64,000 bases of DNA from Barnesiella sp. WM24 (GTDB taxonomy: Bacteria > Bacteroidota > Bacteroidia > Bacteroidales > Muribaculaceae). This document shows positions 21,666 to 31,887 of the stretch, in pieces (the stretch's first letter is position 1; every line of letters starts with the position of its first letter). The notes under the pieces are model-generated. The model saw only the letters and a list, made by a program, of their open reading frames with translations. It searched no databases and was not told the DNA's origin. The stretch lies in contig NZ_SPPC01000012.1 in NCBI RefSeq assembly GCF_004570975.1, forward strand, positions 1 to 64,000, in the 5' to 3' direction. The translations under genes and the position numbers were made by a program.

Positions 21666-22376
21666 CTAAACCAGACCGCCCCGCTCAAGCAAATTCCTGT
21701 CAGCAAAAATCTCATCAGTCCTGCCGTCGGCGACCACGCGCCCGCGCGACATCACGATTGTGCGCGGACACAGCTCCTTGACCATCTCCATATCATGCGT
21801 GGCAATAATGCATGTGTGCCTGAATCCTGCGACACGGTCAATCATCAGCCGGCGTGCATGGGGGTCGAGATTGCTTGACGGCTCGTCAAGCACAAGTACG
21901 TCAGGCTCCATCGCGAGCACTCCCGCTATAGCCACACTGCGTTTCTGACCGCCCGACAGCTCATACGTAGGGCGCGACCTGAGATCATATGCGCCTACCG
22001 CCTTCAAAGCCTCCCCGACACGACGCCTCACCTCTTCCTCAGGAAGCTTCATATTGAGCGGGCCGAATGCCACATCTTCCTCTACAGTAGGCATAAAAAG
22101 CTGGTCATCCGGATTTTGAAACACAAGCCCCACCGTGCGCCTTATTATCGGCAGCGTCTCTTTAGTAATCGGGACATCGCCTATCACCACACCGCCTTTT
22201 TGCGGCATAAGCAGCCCGTTGGCATGCAATATCACCGTCGACTTTCCGGCGCCGTTCGCACCGACAAGTCCCACCTTCTCCCCATGAGTGATGAGAAACG
22301 ACACATCATCAAGCGCCTTGAATCCGTTAGGATAATCATACGACACATGGTCAAATTTCACATAGTGATGGCTCAT
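21666..22376 (-). CDS. cbiO: Cobalt/nickel ECF transporter, ATPase subunit
   Basis: This ATP-binding subunit powers uptake of Co2+ or Ni2+ through an energy-coupling-factor transporter. In its 236 residues are Walker A GANGAGKST, Q-loop VFQNPDDQLF, ABC signature YELSGGQKRSVAIAG, Walker B VLVLDEPSSNLDP and the His switch CIIATHDME. Its start overlaps the end of cbiQ by 4 nt, so they are translationally coupled. Only one ATPase gene is present, which suggests a homodimeric ATPase pair. Whether the ion is cobalt or nickel cannot be decided from the sequence. Confidence 0.92.
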   Translation of the reverse strand: MSHHYVKFDHVSYDYPNGFKALDDVSFLITHGEKVGLVGANGAGKSTVILHANGLLMPQKGGVVIGDVPITKETLPIIRRTVGLVFQNPDDQLFMPTVEEDVAFGPLNMKLPEEEVRRRVGEALKAVGAYDLRSRPTYELSGGQKRSVAIAGVLAMEPDVLVLDEPSSNLDPHARRLMIDRVAGFRHTCIIATHDMEMVKELCPRTIVMSRGRVVADGRTDEIFADRNLLERGGLV

Positions 22377-23173
22377 ATCCGCATATGGTTAAATATCAGG
22401 TTTACATCGAGCAGCCGGCACGCGGCAAAGAGCAGCACTCCCGCCGCCACAAACACAGTATCGGAGAGGCGCCAGCGCATGCTCCCCATCGACGGCAGCC
22501 CTCCGCTGAATCCGCGCGACAACATGGCGAGATGTATGCGCTGCGCCCTGTTCACGGTCCTTATCAGCAGCTGCCCCACAAAAGTCCCCCACATCTTTAG
22601 AGAATACCCTTTCCTGCCATAACTGCGCGACTTACGCGCGCGATCCATGTCAATCGCCTCCTCGACAAGCACATATATATATCTATATACAAGGAGCAGC
22701 TGCGTAGTAAAGACCGCCGGCATTTTCATCTTACCAAGCCCCCGGCACACACGGTAAAACCCGGTTGTCATTATAAGCACGAGCACCATCTGAACCGAAA
22801 GCAGCCCCCTCACCAGTATCGACACAAATTCAACCCACCCCCTGGATATAGCCACGCTGCCTACATACAGCTCCGGCTCTCGCTGAAAGAGAGGGTTGAA
22901 TACCCCGATAAACGCTATAAACGGCAGCGTGTAAAGCGACTTCTTCAGAACCTCGCCATAGCTTATGCCTCCCATCGCACAGCCCACGATAGGAAACACC
23001 CAGAAGAGCAATATCCCCTGAAGAGCGTCAAGCCCGACCGACAGTACGGCAATAATGTAAAGGAACACGACGACGGTCTTTGCCCGAGCGTCAACCGAGT
23101 GCAACAGGCTTTTCCCCTGTGCAGCATGTTCAACCTCCTTGAACTCAGTCAATGCCTTCTCCAGAGCCGTCAT
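22373..23173 (-). CDS. cbiQ: Cobalt/nickel ECF transporter, T component
   Basis: The transmembrane coupling protein links the ATPase to the substrate-specific CbiM. It is 266 residues with several hydrophobic spans. The two coupling-helix motifs are visible: ARKSRSYGRKG and AMLSRGFSGG, both of the Ala-Arg-x or x-Arg-Gly type that docks into the ATPase grooves. It is 35 nt after cbiM. Confidence 0.9.
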   Translation of the reverse strand: MTALEKALTEFKEVEHAAQGKSLLHSVDARAKTVVVFLYIIAVLSVGLDALQGILLFWVFPIVGCAMGGISYGEVLKKSLYTLPFIAFIGVFNPLFQREPELYVGSVAISRGWVEFVSILVRGLLSVQMVLVLIMTTGFYRVCRGLGKMKMPAVFTTQLLLVYRYIYVLVEEAIDMDRARKSRSYGRKGYSLKMWGTFVGQLLIRTVNRAQRIHLAMLSRGFSGGLPSMGSMRWRLSDTVFVAAGVLLFAACRLLDVNLIFNHMRI

Positions 23174-23208
23174 GGCAATACCTAATTATATACTATTATA
23201 TACAGAAG

Positions 23209-24171
23209 TTATGCTGCATGTTTTTTAGTAAACAACGCGCACACCACCCACACGAGCGCCACGACAATCGCACACCCGATTATACCCGACCATGTGCTTT
23301 CATAGTCAGGAAGGAGCGAAGTTGACTTCTGGACGGAAGCAATCGTATGGGCTACAGCAGCCCCGGTCGCCGGAAGGTCGGTAGCTCCGGTAATTTTGGA
23401 AATAGACCATTCGAGCCCGTCAGGATAGGAGGAGGCAATCCAGGCAAAAGCTACTCCGAGCACCACAGCAATGCCGAGAAACACCAGAGCCGCCTTCTTA
23501 TAATTACCCGCGCCAAGCCCTTTCTCAATCCTGTATCCCGAGAGCAATGCGGGCTGATAGAGCCTGACAAAATAAAGCACGGCAGCCGTGGCAATGCCCT
23601 CCCCTATTCCTATAAAGAAATGTATTGATGTCATCAAGCCCAGGAATTCCTTGGCGGGAAGCGCCGTCACACCCGACAGTTCTGTTTCAGCCGTCACCAG
23701 GAGAGCCCCAAGCTCAAGCCCTACTATAGACGCAGCTATCGCACCGGCAACTATCCGCCACGCCTTCTGTCCGCCACCGGCTATCGGACGATAGACAAGC
23801 GGATAGGCAATCAGCGTCGAGCAGACTCCCATGTTGAGAAGATTACACCCGAGCGCCATCAACCCGCCGTCGGCAAATATCAGGCATTGCACCACCAGCA
23901 CCGACGCAAGCGTAAGAAACGCCGCCCACGGACCGAGAAGAGCACCAAGCAGAATACCCCCCACGATATGTCCGCTCGAGCCAGTGCCGGGTATCGTAAA
24001 GTTTATCATCTGGGCGGCAAAGACAAAAGCGCCCATCACACCCATCAGAGGCACAAGATTTTCATTAGCGGACTTTTTTACTTTCCGAGCAGAAACCACG
24101 AGCAGCGTCACTGACACCGCGGCGGCGACTCCCGCCACTCCGGGCGAGACAAGAGCATCAGCCATGTGCAT
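23209..24171 (-). CDS. cbiM: CbiM-PDGLE fusion, metal-binding component
   Basis: This is the substrate-binding membrane subunit of the Co/Ni ECF transporter. It starts MHMADALVSPG; in this family Met1-His2 take part in metal binding, which fixes the start. Six or more hydrophobic spans cover residues 1-215, with the conserved GTGSSGHIVGGILLGALLGP and IHFFIGIGEGI. A C-terminal part (about 225-320) has two more spans and the motif SSYPDGLEWS of the PDGLE/CbiN-like domain, so the small CbiN-type subunit is fused on. I saw no cobalamin riboswitch box upstream. Confidence 0.9.
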   Translation of the reverse strand: MHMADALVSPGVAGVAAAVSVTLLVVSARKVKKSANENLVPLMGVMGAFVFAAQMINFTIPGTGSSGHIVGGILLGALLGPWAAFLTLASVLVVQCLIFADGGLMALGCNLLNMGVCSTLIAYPLVYRPIAGGGQKAWRIVAGAIAASIVGLELGALLVTAETELSGVTALPAKEFLGLMTSIHFFIGIGEGIATAAVLYFVRLYQPALLSGYRIEKGLGAGNYKKAALVFLGIAVVLGVAFAWIASSYPDGLEWSISKITGATDLPATGAAVAHTIASVQKSTSLLPDYESTWSGIIGCAIVVALVWVVCALFTKKHAA

Positions 24172-24443
24172 ATAACCTGTATTTTTTCAGTTAAACGATA
24201 TAGCTACTTAACACATTAGCCGGCAATTCAGTTTACGACCACCCCAAGCATGTCAGGTTCACTCATAAAAACACTCCATGTTACAACTTCCCAACACCCA
24301 TTCTGTTAGAAGAAAAGCCAATGTCACACGATTCGCATTTATATGTAACAAGAATGTAATCAAAGTTTAAAAAATCTAAATGTTGATTATCAAATGTTTA
24401 CATATTTACAAATGTTAAAAATAAAAAATTATCTAAATTTTTA

Positions 24444-24473
24444 TTTGTATTATAAAATTAATGCGTACATTTG
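24444..24473 (+). promoter_or_regulatory. Promoter of the ECF sigma factor gene
   Basis: TTTG (24444-24447), an 18-nt spacer and TACATTTG (24466-24473) precede the gene by about 87 nt. The spacer is one base short of the usual range. The rest of the 388-nt cbiM-sigma gap is AT-rich and shows nothing else I can name. Confidence 0.6.
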
Positions 24474-24559
24474 CATCGTAATCGTTTTGTAACACAATCG
24501 CAAAATGATTGCAACAACCAAAAAAACATAATAAAACCAACAAAAAACATTTATCGATT

Positions 24560-25066
24560 ATGGGTACTTCTTCAAACTTCCAGACAAAGCTTATCGGACT
24601 GCAAAGCAACCTGCTTAACTTTGCCTACATGCTCACCTCAAACCGTGATGACGCCTACGACCTTTTGCAGGACACCACGCTTAAAGCACTCGATAATCAA
24701 GACAAATATGTCGACAATACTAACTTCAAGGGATGGGTATTTACCATAATGCGCAATATATTCATAAACAATTACCGCAAGATTTCCCGTGCAGCAACAG
24801 TTGTTGACCAGACAGAAGATCTCTACCACCTCAACCTACCGCAGGATTCAGGATTCGAGACTCCCGAAGGCTCAATCGCCGCTAAAGACATAACAGCAGC
24901 AATCAACTCATTCAGCGACGAGTATCGCATACCGTTCTCAATGCATGTTGCCGGTTACAAATACAACGAAATCGCGGAACACATGAACCTGCCGCTCGGC
25001 ACAGTGAAGAGCCGAATATTCTTCGCCCGCCAGCGCCTCCAGGAAACACTAAAGGACTATCGCTAA
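24560..25066 (+). CDS. Sigma-70 family (ECF) RNA polymerase sigma factor
   Basis: This 168-residue protein has region 2 (about 10-75), with NLLNFAYMLTSNRDDAYDLL and NFKGWVFTIMRNIFINNYRK, and region 4 (about 105-160), with FSMHVAGYKYNEIAEHMN and GTVKSRIFFARQRLQ. The layout is that of an extracytoplasmic-function sigma. I chose the ATG at 24560 (MGTSSNF) over the upstream one at 24509 because the preceding 17 residues are Asn/Lys-rich leader and the family starts near this point. No anti-sigma gene is adjacent, and a terminator follows at once. Its regulon cannot be read from the sequence. Confidence 0.9.
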   Translation: MGTSSNFQTKLIGLQSNLLNFAYMLTSNRDDAYDLLQDTTLKALDNQDKYVDNTNFKGWVFTIMRNIFINNYRKISRAATVVDQTEDLYHLNLPQDSGFETPEGSIAAKDITAAINSFSDEYRIPFSMHVAGYKYNEIAEHMNLPLGTVKSRIFFARQRLQETLKDYR

Positions 25067-25112
25067 AACTGATTTGTGATTCTTAATTGAAATACCCTAT
25101 AAACGAGTCAGC

Positions 25113-25152
25113 GAAGGCGGTCAAAAATAAATCGACCGCCTTCACTGTTTTT
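25113..25152 (+). terminator. Terminator of the sigma factor gene
   Basis: GAAGGCGGTC pairs with GACCGCCTTC across an A-rich 11-nt loop, followed by ACTGTTTTT. It is a typical rho-independent terminator for the rightward transcript. Confidence 0.85.
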
Positions 25153-25187
25153 CTCCGTTAAACCTACATACCGTAAAAAAAGACAAT

Positions 25188-25220
25188 TAGCCCCTGACAG
25201 CAACTTGCCGTCAGGGGCTG
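25188..25220 (-). terminator. Terminator of rnr
   Basis: AGCCCCTGAC and GTCAGGGGCT form a strong stem just beyond the RNase R stop. On the minus strand it is followed by AATTGTCTTTTTTT. Confidence 0.85.
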
Positions 25221-25242
25221 ACCACTTTAAATATCTTAGCTG

Positions 25243-27516
25243 TCAACGTCTGCCACGACGCGGCGGACGCGGCGACCTGCGTTGACGCGCAGGCTTTTTG
25301 CCCTTCTTGCCTGAAGTTGACAACGCCTCTTTCACCGAGACATCATTGCCGGCGACATCTTCCTTAGGGCGCCCCTTGTCGTCAATAAGTGCAAAGTCGA
25401 CCATCTTACGCTCAACGTTGGCACGCGCTACCTGAACCCTAACGCGGTCACCGAGCGTATAGCGTGTCTTGTTTCGCCTGCCGACAAGGCAGTAGTTGCG
25501 CTCGTCGAAGTCATAATAATCATCGGCAAGGTCACGGACCGGCACAAGCCCTTCACACTTGTTCTCATCAAGCTCGACATAGAGCCCCCACTCCGTAACA
25601 CCGGAGATAACGCCGTCATACATCTCTCCAAGCCTGTCGGCAAGATACTCACACTGCTTGTACTTTATCGATGCGCGCTCGGCGTTTGCCGCGAGCTGCT
25701 CCATGCTGCTTGAATGTTTACACTGCTCTTCAAGCTTCTCGACATTGACACTCCTGCCTCCTGCAAGATAACGCTCAAGTAGCCTGTGGACCATCATGTC
25801 AGGAAAACGTCGTATCGGCGACGTGAAATGAGTGTAATACTGGAATCCAAGCCCATAATGACCGATGTTGTCAGTCGAATAAATCGCCTTAGCCATCGAG
25901 CGTATAGCAAGCACCGACAGGAGATTCTCTTCTCCCTTTCCTTTGACATCGGCAAGCATCTTGTTAATGGAGCGGTTAATCTCCGCCGCCGAGCCCGAGG
26001 TTTTTATTTTATAACCGAAAGTACGGGCTATTGACGCGAGGTCGGCAAGCTTGGTGACATCAGGCTGGTCGTGTATACGATATACAAACGCCTTCGGCTT
26101 CTTCTTCCCGACAGGCACCCCTATCGTCGCGGCGACAGTACGGTTGGCAAGGAGCATGAACTCCTCTATAAGCTTATTGGAATCCTTAGACTCCTTGAAG
26201 TAAACCTTAACGGGATGTCCGGTCTCGTCGATTTCAAATCTCACCTCTTCCCTGTCAAAGTCCACAGAACCGTTTTCATAACGGCGCTTGCGGAGTATCT
26301 TTGCCAGACGGTCGAGCGTCAGGATTTCATCGGCATAGTCGCCCTTTCCGGTCTCAATGACCTCCTGCGCCTCCTCATAGGTAAACCGGCGGTCAGATTT
26401 AGTCACCGTCCGGCATATCTGCGACTTTATCACATGCGCCTCGTCATCCATTTCAAAGACGCAGGAAAATGTAAGCTTTTCCTCGTCGGGACGAAGCGAG
26501 CATATACCGTTGCTCAGATGCTCTGGAAGCATCGGAACCACCCTGTCCACAAGATAGACAGAAGTGGCGCGGCGCTGCGCCTCCTTGTCTATTATAGTGT
26601 CAGGGCGCACGTAGTGGGTCACGTCAGCGATATGCACGCCCGCCTCCCAGTTGCCGTTAGGCAACTTGCGGAGCGACAGCGCGTCGTCAAAGTCCTTGGC
26701 GTCACGCGGGTCAATGGTAAAAGTGGTGACATCGCGCATGTCGACGCGCTTAGCCACCTCCTCGGGTGTTATACCGGCACCAATCTTATCTGCCGCCGCC
26801 TCCACCGAAGCCGGATAGCGGTAGGGCAATCCGAACTCGGCAAGTATGGCATGCATCTCTGCATTGTTTTCGCCATTCTTTCCAAGCACGTCAACGACTT
26901 CTCCTGTAGGATTTTTTGCATCCTCGGGCCAGTCGGTGATGCTGACAATCGCCTTGTCGCCCGTTTTACCTCCGTGGAGCTTGTTTTTAGGAATGAATAT
27001 GTCGGTGGCAAGAAATTTGGAATCGGTCGACAACGTTGCAAAATGCTTGTCGACAGTAAGAGTGCCTATAAACACCTGATCGTTGGGTTCAAGAATTTCA
27101 AGCACCTTACATTCAGGCTCGACACCCTTGCGGCGCGCGGCGACAAGCACCTTTACCTTGTCGCCGTTAAGCGCGTGCATCGAGTTGCGTTCCGCAACAA
27201 AAATGGACTCATCGTCACCGTCAAGGATAACACTGTTCTTACCGTTGCTACGACGGGTGAACACTCCCGTAGCCACCGAGCCTCGGCTCGGAGACTTATA
27301 CTTGCCGGGCGAGACCTCTATAATCTCGCCGTCATACTCCAGCTCCGCAAGACGCATGGCGACAGCCTTCAACGCCTGCGGGTCGTCTACGCCTACACCG
27401 TGGGCAACCTGCTTATAATTAAATGTCTTGTTTCCCTGGCTGAGTATATACTCATCTATAGCCGGAAACAACTCTTTCTTGACTTGGCGTTTGCCTTTCT
27501 TTGACGGAGCTGCCAT
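25243..27516 (-). CDS. rnr: Ribonuclease R
   Basis: RNase R is a processive 3'-to-5' exoribonuclease that degrades structured RNA. It is 757 residues. The order is an N-terminal helix-turn-helix (about 1-65), two cold-shock OB domains (about 70-220), the RNB catalytic domain with TIDPRDAKDFDDALS (the metal-binding Asp cluster), HYGLGFQYYTHFTSPIRRF shortened here to its hallmark HFTSPIRRFPD, an S1 domain (about 640-720) and a Lys/Arg-rich tail ending RSPRPPRRGRR. It is 54 nt from gyrB on the same strand and may share its transcript. Confidence 0.96.
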   Translation of the reverse strand: MAAPSKKGKRQVKKELFPAIDEYILSQGNKTFNYKQVAHGVGVDDPQALKAVAMRLAELEYDGEIIEVSPGKYKSPSRGSVATGVFTRRSNGKNSVILDGDDESIFVAERNSMHALNGDKVKVLVAARRKGVEPECKVLEILEPNDQVFIGTLTVDKHFATLSTDSKFLATDIFIPKNKLHGGKTGDKAIVSITDWPEDAKNPTGEVVDVLGKNGENNAEMHAILAEFGLPYRYPASVEAAADKIGAGITPEEVAKRVDMRDVTTFTIDPRDAKDFDDALSLRKLPNGNWEAGVHIADVTHYVRPDTIIDKEAQRRATSVYLVDRVVPMLPEHLSNGICSLRPDEEKLTFSCVFEMDDEAHVIKSQICRTVTKSDRRFTYEEAQEVIETGKGDYADEILTLDRLAKILRKRRYENGSVDFDREEVRFEIDETGHPVKVYFKESKDSNKLIEEFMLLANRTVAATIGVPVGKKKPKAFVYRIHDQPDVTKLADLASIARTFGYKIKTSGSAAEINRSINKMLADVKGKGEENLLSVLAIRSMAKAIYSTDNIGHYGLGFQYYTHFTSPIRRFPDMMVHRLLERYLAGGRSVNVEKLEEQCKHSSSMEQLAANAERASIKYKQCEYLADRLGEMYDGVISGVTEWGLYVELDENKCEGLVPVRDLADDYYDFDERNYCLVGRRNKTRYTLGDRVRVQVARANVERKMVDFALIDDKGRPKEDVAGNDVSVKEALSTSGKKGKKPARQRRSPRPPRRGRR

Positions 27517-27570
27517 ATACTGATATTTTGGTTATACGTTTCTAATTCTTTATGCAACATTAACGCGCAA

Positions 27571-29505
<1,935 letters not shown>

Positions 29506-29603
29506 AATTATAAATTGTACTTTTTCTTTCTTCTTGTTTCTCAGCACTCAGCCACAGGTGCTATTTGCCTCGACCGCTTGCTGACACCGCCTTTTAGGGC
29601 AAA

Positions 29604-29635
29604 CAAAATTACTAATTTTTTGCGTCATATACAAA
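29604..29635 (-). promoter_or_regulatory. Promoter of gyrB
   Basis: Minus-strand TTTG (29635-29632), a 20-nt spacer and TAATTTTG (29611-29604) match the consensus. The ATG is about 100 nt downstream. This also supports the 29505 start. Confidence 0.72.
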
Positions 29636-29764
29636 TAATTAAGACTGTCGTTTTCTCCTTTGTCCACTCTCCCGAAAATAGGCGCGTGACAACTGAACGA
29701 TTACCGGAAAACACCGCCCCATTTTGTTAATATTTGTAAAATATGTCGTATTTTTACCGATATG

Positions 29765-29796
29765 CTTGCAAGTGTCAAAAATTACACCTACCTTTG
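29765..29796 (+). promoter_or_regulatory. Promoter of tRNA-Pro
   Basis: CTTG (29765-29768), a 20-nt spacer and TACCTTTG (29789-29796) lie 18 nt before the tRNA. The -33 element differs by one base from TTTG; the same CTTG variant is used by the tRNA-Gln promoter. Confidence 0.65.
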
Positions 29797-29813
29797 CAAC
29801 GCATTTCCAAAAT

Positions 29814-29888
29814 CGGGGTGTAGCTCAGCCAGGTTAGAGTACGCGTCTGGGGGGCGTGTGGTCGGAAGTTCGAATCTTCTCACCCCGA
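29814..29888 (+). tRNA. tRNA-Pro (anticodon GGG)
   Basis: A full cloverleaf can be folded. The acceptor stem is CGGGGTG with CACCCCG, the D stem GCTC/GAGT, and the anticodon stem CGCGT/GCGTG with loop CTGGGGG, giving anticodon GGG. The T arm is GGAAG-TTCGAAT-CTTCT, and the discriminator base is A. The 3' CCA is not encoded. Confidence 0.95.
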
Positions 29889-29902
29889 CAAAATTGCAAC
29901 AA

Positions 29903-29935
29903 AAAAGGGTTTAACTCAACGAGTTAGACCCTTTT
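29903..29935. terminator. Bidirectional terminator, tRNA-Pro/histidine kinase
   Basis: AAAAGGGTTTAACTC pairs with GAGTTAGACCCTTTT (one G-U pair) around a short loop. It ends both the tRNA transcript and the convergent kinase gene. Confidence 0.88.
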
Positions 29936-29937
29936 AC

Positions 29938-31410
29938 TTATTTAAGAGCCTCCGAGTCATTGCGCCGGGGCAGCGTGAATACATAATTCAGTCCACCTGT
30001 GGCAAGATTCTCAACACTGATTTCACCGCCCATCGCCTTGATAATCCTGTGGACGAGCGTCAGTCCCAGTCCGGAACCGCCATTTTTACGTGACCTGCCG
30101 CTGTCGACCCTGTAAAACAGGTCAAACAACCGTTCGAGATGTTGCTCGTCGACACCCTTACCGTCATCAGCAAAAGAAAACATATGGCTGCCATCCTCCT
30201 CCCCAAGCCACTTCAATGTAATTTTTGTTCCTCCCGAATGTTTCGCCGAGTTATGGACAAGATGCAACAGCGCATTGGCGAGAAGGGATTCATTGCCAAT
30301 GATGACACACCCCTCAGGCACATCATACTCAAATTTCATTTTGCCGGCAATATGCCCCTGCTCTATATCCTCGGCAAGACGCGCGGCAAGATGCCTGAAG
30401 TCAACCGGCTCGACACTGCCTACCCTGCCGTTGTCCTGCAGACGCATCACTGTGCCTATATCCCCGACAAGACCTACAAGCCTGTCGGCATTCTGCTGCA
30501 CTCTCACAAGAAACCGATGCCTCACCTCATCAGGCATTTCAGGGTCATTCAGAATTGTGTCAATGTATCCTTTGATAATCCCTACCGGCGTATTTAGCTC
30601 ATGGCTGACACTGACCCCGACCTGACGCTCGTGAAGCATCTTTTCCTGCTCGGCATGTATCTTGTCACGGTACAACGCGAGAAGGTTTCGCGACACATCG
30701 CCAAGCTCGTCCTGTGAAAACTGCCAATCATCGAGATTATCGGGCATACGGTCGCCGGCTATCGCCTGGGCAAAATCCTTCAGAGCATATACATTACGGC
30801 TTATGGCATGTGCGCCGAAATAAGCGATTGCCGACGACACGACACCGAGCACAATAACCACAATCCACACCATAGGGTCCATGCTGAGAAAATCCAGCAC
30901 CTCCCCTTCATAGGGAAGCGCCGTAAACGAATGTATCCGCCCGTCGTCGCTCATCTTCGAGCTGATCATGCTCATCTTGTTGTTATATGCCATATCACGC
31001 ACCGTAGCATTACCGCTGCTGTCCCACAATTTCGCCAGGTCAGGGTTAAGTCCTCCCGTGCTGTCACGCAACAGTATTGTTGCCGCAGGATTGTCGGCTA
31101 TCATATCCCCCTTCTCGTCATATACGGTTATCCTCAGCGGGTCAAGTGTGGTGTTCACCGTGAAAAGCATTATGAAATCCACCGTTTTCTGCATGTCGAC
31201 ACCGCGCTCATAGGCGTCTATGATCGTATTATTCACGTTAATCAACCTGTTTTCAAGGTTTTCTTTCAGCCTCTGCCTCTCGTGCATGACAAAATAAGTG
31301 ATTGTTATGCCGATTATAAGCCACAACATCCCCACCAACGGAAAGAATATCCGCCAATGAAGCCTCATGATATGTCCCGAAGCCATTCCTCTCAATTTAT
31401 ATTCACGCAA
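29938..31410 (-). CDS. Orphan sensor histidine kinase
   Basis: This 490-residue membrane kinase has a first membrane span (about 18-42), a periplasmic sensor region (about 45-185), a second span (about 187-208) and a HAMP-type linker. The dimerisation domain carries the phosphoacceptor His in SVSHELNTPVGIIKGYI. The ATPase domain has the N box LLHLVHNSAKH, G1 FSFADDGKGVD and G2 NGGSGLGLTLVHRI. No response regulator is encoded next to it, so the partner is elsewhere. The signal it senses is unknown. Confidence 0.9.
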   Translation of the reverse strand: MREYKLRGMASGHIMRLHWRIFFPLVGMLWLIIGITITYFVMHERQRLKENLENRLINVNNTIIDAYERGVDMQKTVDFIMLFTVNTTLDPLRITVYDEKGDMIADNPAATILLRDSTGGLNPDLAKLWDSSGNATVRDMAYNNKMSMISSKMSDDGRIHSFTALPYEGEVLDFLSMDPMVWIVVIVLGVVSSAIAYFGAHAISRNVYALKDFAQAIAGDRMPDNLDDWQFSQDELGDVSRNLLALYRDKIHAEQEKMLHERQVGVSVSHELNTPVGIIKGYIDTILNDPEMPDEVRHRFLVRVQQNADRLVGLVGDIGTVMRLQDNGRVGSVEPVDFRHLAARLAEDIEQGHIAGKMKFEYDVPEGCVIIGNESLLANALLHLVHNSAKHSGGTKITLKWLGEEDGSHMFSFADDGKGVDEQHLERLFDLFYRVDSGRSRKNGGSGLGLTLVHRIIKAMGGEISVENLATGGLNYVFTLPRRNDSEALK

Positions 31411-31551
31411 AAAATTATTTATTCCATTTACACATCAACGTTTTATCCCGCCCCATCGTTCACCTGACAACGGCCGCCACTGCAAAATATTCATCAATAA
31501 CATAAATTATACTCAATTTTGATGCGCATAGCCCAGAAAATCACACACCCG

Positions 31552-31583
31552 CTTGCACACATCAAAAAAACTCCTTAACTTTG
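31552..31583 (+). promoter_or_regulatory. Promoter of tRNA-Gln
   Basis: CTTG (31552-31555), a 20-nt spacer and TAACTTTG (31576-31583) precede the tRNA by 36 nt. Confidence 0.65.
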
Positions 31584-31619
31584 CACTGCTTTAGGGCTTG
31601 GACCCTGGGCAATGAGGAT

Positions 31620-31690
31620 TGTCTTATGGTGTAATGGTAGCACTGCAGTTTTTGGTTCTGCCTGTCTAGGTTCGAATCCTGGTAAGACAA
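31620..31690 (+). tRNA. tRNA-Gln (anticodon TTG)
   Basis: Acceptor stem TGTCTTA pairs with TAAGACA, and D stem GTGT with GCAC. The anticodon arm GCAGT-TTTTGGT-TCTGC gives anticodon TTG, with a T-T mismatch at the loop-closing position. The T arm is CTAGG-TTCGAAT-CCTGG, and the discriminator is A. CCA is not encoded. Confidence 0.93.
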
Positions 31691-31698
31691 CACCGGCA

Positions 31699-31736
31699 AA
31701 GGAGTCAGGTATTTAATACTTGGCTCCTTAACTTTT
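31699..31736 (+). terminator. Terminator of tRNA-Gln
   Basis: AAGGAGTCAGGTAT pairs with ATACTTGGCTCCTT (two G-U pairs) and is followed by AACTTTT. Confidence 0.75.
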
Positions 31737-31829
31737 ATATCAACGGCTACAATACCTGCACCACCTTAACCGGCAAGAGGCTTGCCTCGGCATAATCCGG
31801 AACTAAACAAAAAATTGCATATTGCCGGT

Positions 31830-31860
31830 TTTGCCATATATATTCTATTTTTTAACTTTG
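31830..31860 (+). promoter_or_regulatory. Promoter of the MFS transporter/kinase operon
   Basis: TTTG (31830-31833), a 19-nt spacer and TAACTTTG (31853-31860) match the consensus exactly. It lies downstream of the first in-frame ATG (31822), so that ATG cannot be on the main transcript. Confidence 0.72.
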
Positions 31861-31887
31861 AAACGATTAACCAAACGACACAATACC

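Noticed and set aside
24172-24340. Possible cobalamin or metal riboswitch upstream of cbiM
   Set aside because: No B12-box-like sequence or convincing multi-stem fold could be seen by eye.
26071-27504. A 477-codon open frame opposite RNase R
   Set aside because: Antisense to a clear RNase R gene; the translation shows no family motif.
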